Shown here piece by piece: positions 52,879 through 61,559 of a DNA stretch of 64,000 nt. The position numbers and the translations under genes were made by a program. This DNA comes from Gracilaria vermiculophylla (Eukaryota; Rhodophyta; Florideophyceae; Gracilariales; Gracilariaceae), in the NCBI GenBank assembly GCA_019155205.2, contig JAHNZQ020003148.1, positions 930,817 to 994,816 of the forward strand, read 5' to 3'. The number at the start of each line of letters is the position of its first letter. The first letter of the stretch is position 1. The notes under the pieces were generated by a model that made no database searches, was not told where the DNA came from, and was given only the letters and a program-made list of their open reading frames with translations.

Positions 52879-54222
52879 TTACGCTTGCTCGCTTCCATCG
52901 CCGCCACCGCCACCGCCGCCACCGCCACCGCCGCCACCGCCACCGCCACCGCCGCCACCGCCACCGCCACCGCCGCCGCCATCGCCATCGCCATCGCCAT
53001 CGCCATCGCCGCCACCATCGCCATCGCCGCCACGCTCACCGCCGCCATCGCCCTCGCGCTCGCCGCCGCCATGGCCACCGCCGCCGGCGCCATCGGCGCC
53101 ATCTCCGGCAGCGCCTCCGCCGGCGCCATCGCCTCCGCCAGCGCCATCGCCATCGGCTCCACCGGCGCCGCCGCCATCGGCGCCGTGGTGGTGGTGGTGG
53201 TGGTAGCGGAAAATGAGTTGCACGTGGTGGGCGGCGGCCAGCGCGGCGTAGGCGCGCGGGGCGTTGGCGACGTGTGTGACGCACGGGCGCAGCAGGCGCG
53301 CCGGGCGAATGTCGCGCAGCAGGCGCCACACGAGGGCGAAGCGGCGGCGCTTGGTCCAGCGCGCGGCCAGCGGCGGTGGAATGGCGCTCACCTGCGACGC
53401 CACGAGGTGCATGTGGCTGCGGTGGAAGCGGGCGCCCAGGCGCGGCAGCACGACGGGGCGGCGGCCGTACCACGACGCAATCACCACGCGCCCGTGGTCG
53501 CGCGTGCAGCAGATGGCCGTGTGCAGCCCGTCGCCGCTGCCGGACACGTCCACGCTCACGTCGGTGCGCGCGGCGGCGGGGTGGGCGGCGGCGGCGGCGC
53601 GCGCCTCGGGCGCGTCCAGCGAGCAGTGCGCGCCGGCGCGCTGCAGCGACGCGAGGCGGCGGTCGCGGCGCGGGTCCACGGTGAGCACGCGGCTGTACGG
53701 GTGCAGGCGGCGCACGACGGCGGTGAGCAGCAGCCCCACGGCGCCCTGGCCCACGATGGTGACGCTCTCGCCGGGCAGCAGCGCGGCGTCGAAGGCGACG
53801 CTGACGGCGGTCTCCACGCTGGCGAACAGGCACGCGTCCAGGCTGCGCACGTCGGGCGGCACGGGCAGCACGTTGGCGGCGCGCTCGCAGAAGGCGGACG
53901 CGTGCTGGCGGAAGGCGAACACGCGGCTGCCCGCGGCCACCGCGTCGGCGCGCGACTGCAGCACGGTGCCCACGGCGGCGTAGCCGTAGCGGCACGGGTA
54001 CGAGAAGGGCTGCTGCTGCGACGGGAGCACGCTGTCCAGCGCCACGTGGCGCTCCATGTGCCCGTTGTACACCAGCAGCTCCGTGCCGGTGGACACGGCC
54101 GACAGCTCGGTGGCCACCAGCACGTCGCCCGCGTCGCACGCGCGCGCCGCCTCGCTGCGCACCGACACCTGCTGCGGCGCGTCGAACTGCACGTAGCGCC
54201 ACGACGATGCGCTCGCGTCCAT
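52879..54222 (-). CDS. MDR-family zinc-type dehydrogenase (BchC-like) with low-complexity tail
   Basis: A 447-residue frame, ATG at 54222. Residues 1-~341 are a medium-chain dehydrogenase/reductase: a GroES-like N-terminal domain with E-L-S-A-V-S-T-G-T-E-L-L-V-Y-N-G and P-F-S-Y-P-C-R-Y-G-Y-A-A-V-G; then E-T-A-V-S-V; then the nucleotide-binding G-Q-G-A-V-G. The S-x-G-T-E-L-L and P-F-x-Y-P-x-R-Y-G-Y pattern is that of BchC-like and related zinc-independent MDR proteins; substrate unknown. The domain would naturally end at V-Q-L-I-F-R-Y. The remaining ~105 residues (six His, then Gly/Asp repeats) are encoded by GCCACC/GCCATC microsatellite DNA at 52895-53215. Divergent to ALKBH6 with 283 bp between starts. 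Confidence 0.8.
   Translation of the reverse strand: MDASASSWRYVQFDAPQQVSVRSEAARACDAGDVLVATELSAVSTGTELLVYNGHMERHVALDSVLPSQQQPFSYPCRYGYAAVGTVLQSRADAVAAGSRVFAFRQHASAFCERAANVLPVPPDVRSLDACLFASVETAVSVAFDAALLPGESVTIVGQGAVGLLLTAVVRRLHPYSRVLTVDPRRDRRLASLQRAGAHCSLDAPEARAAAAAHPAAARTDVSVDVSGSGDGLHTAICCTRDHGRVVIASWYGRRPVVLPRLGARFHRSHMHLVASQVSAIPPPLAARWTKRRRFALVWRLLRDIRPARLLRPCVTHVANAPRAYAALAAAHHVQLIFRYHHHHHHGADGGGAGGADGDGAGGGDGAGGGAAGDGADGAGGGGHGGGEREGDGGGERGGDGDGGGDGDGDGDGDGGGGGGGGGGGGGGGGGGGGGGGGGGGDGSEQA
52895..53190. repeat. Hexamer/trimer microsatellite (GCCACC/GCCATC)n
   Basis: Nearly 300 bp of imperfect GCCACC, GCCGCC and GCCATC units, read as Gly/Asp repeats in the dehydrogenase C-terminus. Confidence 0.85.
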
Positions 54223-54505
54223 GGCTCGCGTGTGCTGCTGCTCGCGGCCGCGGCCGCCGCCGCGCGCCGCTTTTTGTCTTGTCTTTTTTTTTTTTTTGTC
54301 CTTTTAGCCGTTGGCGCCGTTTGCAGTGCAAGTGCTTACCGTTGGCGCTGCGCCTTGGCGCGCAGCTCGCGCCCTTTTGGTGCGCCCCCCACCCCGGTGC
54401 TCACCCTCCTACACCGCGCAACACGCCAAAAAAATATACCCACGCCCGCCCACCCCCCCGCCCGCCGCCCCCCGTCCCACCTCGTGGTGTGCACGCGCGC
54501 ACGCA
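54223..54505. promoter_or_regulatory. Bidirectional promoter MDR / ALKBH6
   Basis: 283 bp between divergent ATGs, with a T-rich run (~54285-54297) and a 101-bp piece (54347-54447) found again at the gap edge. AAAAAAATATACC at 54428-54440 is a possible TATA-like element for ALKBH6. Confidence 0.45.
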
Positions 54506-55156
54506 ATGACGCCCTCTCGCGCACCACCGTTCGAGCACCCGGCGCTGCCGGGCGCGCGCTACTACGACCAATTCATCACGCGCTCGCAGGAGCTCCAACT
54601 CGTGCACCACGTAAACTCCCACCGCACAGCGTGGAAACAGCTGCACAACCGCGCGCTGCAGAACTGGGGCGGCCTTCCGCACGTCAAGGGCATGCTTGCC
54701 ACCCCGCTCCCGCCCTTCCTGCACCCCCTCATGCGCCACCTCGCCCACTCCCACATCTTCCCCGCCCCACCAAACCACGTCCTCGTCAACCGCTATCTCC
54801 CCGGCCAGGGCATTCTCCCTCACAAAGACGGCCCAGCGTACAAACCGCTCGCCGCCATCATATCGCTCCAGTCCCCCGTTGTCATGCACTTTTACGCCAC
54901 CGCACAAGACGGCACCATTGGACCGCGCGCAGCTTCACTGCTTCTGCGCCCGCGTTCCTTGCTCGTCATCGCCGCATCCGCCTATCAGCACATGTACCAC
55001 GCCATAGCGCAAACACACGTCGACCACATTCACCGCTCCGTGCTCAATGCCCACCCACACGAACTAGACACTGCCATACCAAGGGCGGAGCGCACCTCGC
55101 TTACCGTGCGCGCCAGCTGCCGCACCATTCGCACTCCCTTGGGCCGAAGCAGATAA
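54506..55156 (+). CDS. ALKBH6: ALKBH6-like Fe(II)/2-oxoglutarate dioxygenase
   Basis: A 216-residue AlkB-fold dioxygenase. Plant ALKBH6 is linked to RNA m6A/m5C demethylation and stress responses, while human ALKBH6 acts on DNA or RNA. The core reads N-H-V-L-V-N-R-Y-L-P-G-Q-G-I-L-P-H-K-D-G-P. His106 and Asp108 are iron ligands; the distal His lies in S-A-Y-Q-H-M-Y-H-A-I. The 2-oxoglutarate-binding Arg lies in R-T-S-L-T-V-R. Length fits the family (~230). ATG at 54506; the preceding in-frame sequence has no other ATG close to it. Intronless. Confidence 0.87.
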   Translation: MTPSRAPPFEHPALPGARYYDQFITRSQELQLVHHVNSHRTAWKQLHNRALQNWGGLPHVKGMLATPLPPFLHPLMRHLAHSHIFPAPPNHVLVNRYLPGQGILPHKDGPAYKPLAAIISLQSPVVMHFYATAQDGTIGPRAASLLLRPRSLLVIAASAYQHMYHAIAQTHVDHIHRSVLNAHPHELDTAIPRAERTSLTVRASCRTIRTPLGRSR

Positions 55157-56450
55157 CAAAAAGTAGCACCAACCCCAAAAAACAACCAACCAAACACCAA
55201 CAGCTCCTTAACATCACCCAACGTCCTTGCGGCCCCACCCACACTCTTCGTCACACCCGAAACGCACTTGGCCGCGGAGCACACGCCGCTTGTACTGCGC
55301 GCAGCAGCGCTCAGAAAATCACCCACCCTGTATTCGCCGCCCCACGCGATACAAGAGCTCGCTTCACATCCACCAATGCCGAACGTATCAAACATTTCCA
55401 TACCGATTGCTGTACCTCCCGCCTCCCGTCCGACGCCCCTCCTCCGTACACGCGCAGCTCCGCTTGCGTTGTGAGATACGTCCGAATCGCTTCTGACACC
55501 ACTGTTCTCACCACGTCTCGCACCAACGCCTTGTCACGAATCGCCAGCAACGCCAGCCGCTCAATCACCCCCATTCGCCCTTGTGCACGCATCACACTCC
55601 TCACCAACTGCCGTGGCACAGCCCACTCCTTGTCCACTGCCGCCGCCGTACCCTGCTTTGGCAACGACATGCGCCTCTTGGCGAGCGCAGTCGTTTGCGC
55701 CGACATCGTGCACGTAGAAACCTCATCAGCTGCACCCGCTTGCGCAGCTTCACCGCCTTCCCGCCCCGCTTGTGACCCGCCGCCCTCCAGTACCATTGGC
55801 ACCACGCAGCGCGTCAGCTCACGCGCAAGCTTCACCGTAAGCGCCTGACCTCTCTCGCTCAGCACCGCATCGATAATCTTCTGCACCCAGTCCACGTCGC
55901 CGTCTGCCGTGCCGCGCTGCTGCTGTTGGCACTGCACAAACGTCTTGACGCCTTCTCGAACGGCCGTGCACACAGCCCCGTTGACCAGCCGCTGCCCACA
56001 CGCCGACGCCAGAGTTTCAACCACCGCCTGCACGCCCTCGCCTTGCACGTGCTTGCCCCCGCGCGTTGCTTGATGCATTTCGCGCGCTAGACCGCGCGCA
56101 GCGCCGCCGGCAATGTTGTGCACCACCGCCAATGCGTCCTCGCACGCCAGCAGGCGCATCACTCGCCGAATGCTGCGCGGCACCGTCGGCGCCACCACCT
56201 GGCGCGCAGACGGCGGCGCGCGCCGCCCGCGAAGCTGCGCGCGCCGCGCCGCGGGCGGGCGCACGTACGCGCACAGGTCGTTGCACGTTTCGGCCAGCAG
56301 GTTGGACGTGCGTTGCAGCGCGCCGAGCACGCGGCGAACGCTGTCGAGCACGCGCGCAAGCCCGTGCTCCAGCGGCTTGCGGTGCCGCAGCAGCGCCAGC
56401 GCCAGCGCCAGCGCCGCGAGCAGCTGCGGAGACGGTCGCGGCGCTTTCAT
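55030..56450 (-). CDS. PHLOEM PROTEIN 2-LIKE A10-type protein, frame shifts near 3' end
   Basis: From ATG 56450 a frame of 379 residues runs to a stop at 55311. It shows an N-terminal hydrophobic helix (L-L-A-A-L-A-L-A-L-A-L-L), then the pattern of plant PP2-A10-like proteins: R-L-L-A-C-E-D-A-L...G-G-A-A-R-G-L, W-V-Q-K-I-I-D-A-V-L-S-E-R-G and I-E-R-L-A-L-L-A-I-R-D-K-A-L-V-R-D-V-V. A second minus-strand frame, open across 55401-55030, continues the family pattern with V-G-D-F-L-S-A-A and a C-terminal membrane helix (L-L-V-F-G-W-L-F-F-G-V-G-A). The gene probably switches frame between ~55440 and 55311 by an unidentified intron or an indel. In the second frame it would overlap the 3' end of ALKBH6 antisense. 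Function of the family is unknown. Confidence 0.6.
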
Positions 56451-56995
56451 GCATGCAGTTTGTCGAGCATTTGTGCCCAAAAGTCGCCCCGCTTGTTCGA
56501 GTGTTGCTCTCCGCGATGCTCTCGCGTTCACGATGGGCTTGGCGGAGGGAGGTACGCGCACTGCAGGGGAGAGAACACGGATTGCGCCGACGCTGCTTAG
56601 TCGAGCCGGCCAACCCCCCGCCTCGCGCACCACAAGCGGTGCGCCGTTGGTGTGTGTACTTAACGACACAGTGTGTAGCCCAAGTGAACAGTTTTTTTCA
56701 TTTTTGATTTCAAAATCTGCGCGGCGCTGCCATTTCGACGCTTTGCGGACAGACGGACGGACCGCTTGCTCCCCGCCACTTTTTGGCAAAGCATAAAAAC
56801 AAGGGTACTTTAGGTCCCGAAGGGGGCATTTACGGCACTGATTTCATGCTCGCGTTCATGTGCTCAAATTACTTCTCCTCGACAACGTGTGTTCGTCTCG
56901 GTGGCCCCAACGCGCACCCCACCCGCATGATTCAACACTTGTCTGCCACTTCAACAACAGCACCCCAGTCTTTATAATACCGCACAAAGTGCAAC
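56451..56995. promoter_or_regulatory. Divergent promoter, PP2-A10-like / PRCC-like
   Basis: About 545 bp between divergent ATGs, GC-rich on the left and AT-richer on the right. TTTATAATACC lies ~25 bases before the PRCC-like start. No other element recognised. Confidence 0.4.
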
Positions 56996-57508
56996 ATGTC
57001 TCTGGCATTACTTGGCGAATATGATTCCGATTCCTCTCAACAGTCGGTTGCAGACGCAAAGCAGCCTGTTCATCTTCAACCTCCTCCAGATCACTCTCCA
57101 TCAATCACCTCGCAAGCTGCCGACAAGTCTCAAACTCCGCCCAGAATGCCCTCGCCTGAAAACAGCAAAAATGGCCAACATGCACAATCACATGTGAAAA
57201 CAACCGATGCAGACATACCAGCCGAGCTTGCCGCCGAGCTTCGTCTGGCCGGGCACGACCTGGCGGACGTCAACTTTATCGATGTCAATGCCACCATCAA
57301 CGTGCGAGTGGCAAACTCCAATGATCATATTCCTGCGTCCGCTCTTCGCAACACCGCCACCCGACTAGCTCAACAAATTTCAAAGTCTCGCAACGTGGGC
57401 AGAATGGCTCGTCGAAAGCATCAGATTACTGCGTTGGCCGCGGACGCCCTGGCCCTTCAAGCGGCGCACGCTGTATTACCAGGCTCTGCATCCCAACGAA
57501 AACGATGA
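56996..57508 (+). CDS. PRCC: PRCC-like nuclear protein (short)
   Basis: 170 residues, intronless. The start M-S-L-A-L-L-G-E-Y-D-S-D-S-S, a Ser/Pro/Gln-rich middle, then D-V-N-F-I-D-V and a C-terminal R-R-K-H-Q-I-T-A-L-A match the order in PRCC: N-terminal acidic S/D motif, I-N-F-V-E-I, and R-R-K-H-Q-I-T-Y-L near the end. Human PRCC interacts with MAD2B and co-purifies with spliceosomes. This copy is much shorter than human PRCC (~490 residues) because the proline-rich middle is brief. Identification rests on those short motifs. Confidence 0.62.
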   Translation: MSLALLGEYDSDSSQQSVADAKQPVHLQPPPDHSPSITSQAADKSQTPPRMPSPENSKNGQHAQSHVKTTDADIPAELAAELRLAGHDLADVNFIDVNATINVRVANSNDHIPASALRNTATRLAQQISKSRNVGRMARRKHQITALAADALALQAAHAVLPGSASQRKR

Positions 57509-57614
57509 GCGGACGCTGACAAAGTAGTCGAAATGCAATCAACAAATACAAGCTACTAATCTACATAGTCTCCACCACAAACGTGACCATACTCTGACAC
57601 AGATTGTTAACACA

Positions 57615-58465
57615 TTACGCGCTCTCATCGACCACGGTACTGGATGTCCTGTTAGGGGGCACATTGCTCACAGACGCCAGGATATTGTGCTCATCCACTA
57701 TTGCTAGCTCGAAAGCACCGCTCTCACCGCGAGTGCGTCTTTGGCGTTGTCGAATGCTGTGGTCTGCTGCTTCGAACGTTCTTAGACGACGTCTCTCCAG
57801 CTCTCCTTCGTCGATGATTTTCGTATTGCAAACCGGACAACGGTTTGCTTTGGTCGCCCACACGTCGATGCAACTACGTAGGGAAACAAGGTTAGAATAA
57901 TAGGGCGCTCCAGCTCCCAAACGATAGTCAAGCAAAGCGCAACGTACTCTGCATCGAACCAATGACCACAAGGAAGACGTCTTGTCTTGCTCCCAGGTAC
58001 CATATCTTCTAGGCAAACAGCGCAAACATGATCACCACTCATGTTCGCCTGAGGATCGGAAGTTCCCGTGGCTTCGCAAGTATACCCCGAAACGGGTGCC
58101 ACAGAGTCCAACTCTTGGGTGGAAATGCCAGACTTTTTTGCTAGACGCTGCATACGAACAATGGCAGGTGCTTGGGCCGGTATATAGGCGAAGACCAATC
58201 GCTCGCGATCTGCACGGCGTAAAGATGTGCCGTTTTCTCTCCCCTCTGGTAGGGATGCTGGATGATACTGAGCGCGCATGCGTAGACGAAGCACAACCAA
58301 ACTGATCAGAATGCATAATACAACACCCAACAAAACGCCTAAGATTATCCATACAAACATATTGGACGGTGTGACTTTCTCGCGCTCTAGATAAGGTAAC
58401 TCTGTCTGTGTGAGAGAAGTGGCAATGTGATCAGACCAATGTCTGATCAAGGGTATAAGTGGCAT
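57615..58465 (-). CDS. Membrane-anchored RING-type E3 ligase, two exons
   Basis: Exons 58465-57948 and 57873-57615, joined across a 74-nt intron (GTACGT...CGTAG), give 258 residues. One strong transmembrane helix lies at residues ~36-60 (W-I-I-L-G-V-L-L-G-V-V-L-C-I-L). A C-terminal RING follows from Cys148: C-A-V-C-L-E-D-M...L-P-C-G-H-W-F-D-A-D-C-I-D-V-W...C-P-V-C. Splicing is needed to create D-C-I-D-V-W, which validates the junction. In RING-H2 fingers the residue after the W-F position is normally His; here it is Asp, so metal ligation at that site is unusual. The arrangement (TM then RING) is that of ATL-like or RNF-type membrane ubiquitin ligases. Substrate unknown. Confidence 0.85.
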
Positions 58466-60061
58466 GCGTGCGATTCTTGCAACGCAGAGAGAAAAGGGAC
58501 GCGCGGGGGGTAGTCAGAGCTTGAAAAGAATCCCACACGACCGAACATAGAATGCCTTTGCCTCTTTAAAAGGCGGTTGTAGTTTGGTGCAAACAGAATA
58601 CGGTTGCGAACTGCTACGACGGGGACAAGAAAGGCTGCGCACATCTGCTACTGCGCCACGCCACCTCGTGCCACCCATGCTCGGGTTGGCGCTGGTCTTC
58701 TACCTGTATGGCTCTGGTATTTGCTGCCCTGTTGGCCAACCGAACGGAAGATTGTGTTGCAGCGCTGTGCAGCATTACACGAAGTGCCCTCAGTAGTTGG
58801 CCCGACGAATCAGGAGTCAGTTGTTAAACAATTCGCGCCAAGTAAAACATTGAAAAAGAAATTAAAGTTTGCGCAGTTAAAAAGATGATGTCAAAATTGT
58901 TGCTTCTGCTGGCCCGAGCCCAAAAACCACGATGTTGTCGACGTGCGACCCTAACCAATCAGATTAATGGACTCAACATCTGTTAACACTTAAATTAAAT
59001 GCATCACAAAATGAAACCCATGTCAATGCAAATCGTTCCGAGCAGTCTTCTTCCCTTACGCCAGAGCTCTTCTGCACTCAACACCAGAACCTTACGTTGT
59101 GTTTAGTCAGTAATATTCAAGCGAACTTCCACAACTCACGTGCTTTTTGGCCAACTTTTTCAACAAGCCTAAGAATGCGTTTGTTGATCCTTCTTTATAC
59201 AAATAACGATACCCCAGATTGATCATTTTCCATGATTTTAAGCTATTCTTTTTGTTACACATATGACATATATTTACCCTTTCTACTTATATTTTTATCA
59301 GACAGGTTTTGGATGTTTGTCGGTCAATTTTTGACAGTGAATGAATCGAATATATAATTGTTTTTCGCCTCAGTTTTTGTACAGTATTAGGTGTGTTCAC
59401 CCATTTTTGAAATCTATTCAATACAAACCTGTAACCTTTTTAATATGGTGTTAAATGTCCCTGCATTTCTATAGTTCCAACCTTTCAAACGATGGTTAGA
59501 CAATTGTTCTATCTACTAGAAAATGTTTTCCGGTTCTCTTATTTTTACAGACATATTTGGCAGATATGCCTTGTTGCTTTGCAACCTTTTCCATTTTTAT
59601 ATTGTTTTTCTGCTTTGTTACAAATTTTCATGAGTTGTTTTGTTCTTCAAGCAGATGGCGAAACTTTAAAACTTTCAAAGAAGAAAAGTTTTATATATTG
59701 CGGGAGACATAAACTGTTCAATGGATGTAAATCAGAGGAGAACAAAAGTGGACGTGCGTTAACTCTCAAATTGTGCTAATATTTTTGTGAGACAGGACCA
59801 CTAGACTGGACACCAATGCAGTTCGACGATTTTTATCAGCCGTGACTAGTCAGTAGTTCCCAGTCTGACTCCAAATGGCCGTTTTTATCTGTTGTCAAAA
59901 TCTAGCAGTGGAGAAAAACAATATATATCTTTTCTAGACAAACTTTAGTATTTTCATATTGGCGCCTTCCCCATAAAATATTTTTTTCAGAATTTTTGCA
60001 CAAACCACTCGCAGTGCAACACTTGATGGAAATTGTCGTAAATAATATAGCCCAATTTAGC
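58466..60061. other. AT-rich intergenic region before retroelement
   Basis: About 1.6 kb. The first ~400 bp are the promoter of the RING gene; the rest is AT-rich and holds only short open frames (for example 59492-59779, hydrophobic and T-rich) that are not supported. Confidence 0.45.
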
Positions 60062-60190
60062 ACAGTGGCTCCTAGGGGAGAAATAGTGGTGTGGCCTTAT
60101 GGTATAGTATTCCTAAAAAGGGCTCGTAGTTTATTAGCTGGGCGACGTGGTGCATAAATCTGCCCGCGTGCGCTACAGTATCCTTAAGGC
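60062..60190. repeat. Left copy of a ~130-bp dispersed repeat
   Basis: Begins ACAGTGGCTCCTA and matches 63863-63989 at about four of five bases by eye, in the same orientation. Followed by a (TTTAT)-type run at ~60201-60224. It could be part of an LTR or a 5' leader of the gag-pro element. Confidence 0.7.
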
Positions 60191-60764
60191 ACGGTAAAAT
60201 TGTTATTTATTTTATTTATTTTATGCAGGTAAATACTACTGAAATGAGACCTGCCGAGGCCGGCTCCCGGCTTGATACTTAGTCTGCCGGTTGAACTCCA
60301 CCTCTAGGGAAGTAAAGACAAACGCCCTTGAGTCTTCATCTACTTTTCCGGCTGGAGTCTCCCGTCGATCAACTCAGGTTTTTAAGCCACCGATCCCCAG
60401 GTCGCATCATAGCAGCGCCTGTAGGAGCGTTGTCCGCCCAGTGAACCTCCCCCTCCGCTTGGTGTTTGCGGATCCCTTTTAAGAAATCCCCCGGCTCGTG
60501 ACAGCGGATACCGGAGACCACCTTTAGGAACACGTACCTTTGGAGTCAACAAAAACTCCTAACGGACGTTGTGCTTTACTACCTCGAGAGGAGGGCTGAC
60601 AGTACCACAACTGGTCCCCCGACTTAGAAGTTCACAATTTCTAGAGAATTCGCACAATTCGCAGCAGAGCCGTGCTTCTAGTTTGCAACGACCAACCCCA
60701 ACAGTGGAATTCTTCCTTAAGGTGATTCGGAAGTGGAAGAAAATCACCCCCGACCTACTCCACT
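60191..60764 (+). other. Leader region of gag-pro element
   Basis: Lies between the repeat copy and the gag-like ATG at 60765. I did not find a clear tRNA primer-binding site. No gene. Confidence 0.35.
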
Positions 60765-61062
60765 ATGGACCCCTCAAAACATCCAATGGAAACCCCTCTA
60801 CAGGATCCTCAAGCATCCGAATCCGGCAGTGGGAGCAGCACGTGGAGCGCTCCCCAGGAGATGGCCGCCACACTGGAGGACCCTGAAAGTCTCCTTCGGA
60901 ATCCTGGCTCCTCTGTGGAGCGTTTCAGGTATCCCCTTAGGAGGATGCATGATCGGAGACAAGTGGAATCCCCCGCGACACCTCTGGAGAACGCCGATAT
61001 GGAAATTGAATAACCGCATACGGCATCGCAGCGGCCACCTCAGGAGCTGCAGGGTCGGAAAC

Positions 61063-61559
61063 TGTTAGGATTTTTCATTGTTTTATGCTTTATTTATATG
61101 AATCATGAGTAATAGACTTGATATTATATGGTTTTACGTAGCCTAGATGCATTCCTCGTGGAATTGCAGTTTGATTCGATGTGTTGTTTGCCCCAGACAG
61201 GCTTTACAAACACGTTTGACAATCCATGTCATCATGCTATGTTTGAAGTCATAGGCCTTACAGGACCCTATCGGCACTCTTGTTGTCAATGTAAGCATCC
61301 GAATTGTGTCCACGACGGAATGTTCTAGAAGCATCTTGCAAAGGACAACTGTCCCATGAAGGACATTCGTTTCGACTTTGCATAGCTGGCAGTAAGATGT
61401 TTCATAGCTAGTGCATCTAAAGGGGTACCGTAGAAATCATTTACTGTGGCCTCATTTTGGAAGGTCTGATTCTCTATATAAACCCTGGGCGACCTGCCGA
61501 CTTCTCCTCGGCTGGTCACCATCGTTCACGTTCTCAACCATTGACCCAGTGTTCTAACA
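61063..61559 (+). mobile_element. Solo LTR (497 bp) with perfect 5-bp target duplication
   Basis: Begins TGTTAG and ends CTAACA, a 6-bp inverted terminal repeat of the TG...CA type seen in LTR retrotransposons. It is flanked by GAAAC at 61058-61062 and 61560-61564. It contains TATATAAA at ~61474-61481, placed as an LTR promoter. No internal domain remains, so it is a solo LTR left after LTR-LTR recombination. Termini suggest a Ty1/copia-type family, but this cannot be settled here. Confidence 0.88.
61474..61481 (+). promoter_or_regulatory. TATA box within solo LTR
   Basis: TATATAAA in ctctatataaaccctgg, about 80 bases before the LTR end. Confidence 0.6.

Noticed and set aside
51373..55848. 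Plus-strand open frame of 1491 codons
   Set aside because: Ala/Arg/Gly-only composition produced by extreme GC content; it crosses METTL18, the MDR gene, ALKBH6 and their promoters in the wrong frame or strand.
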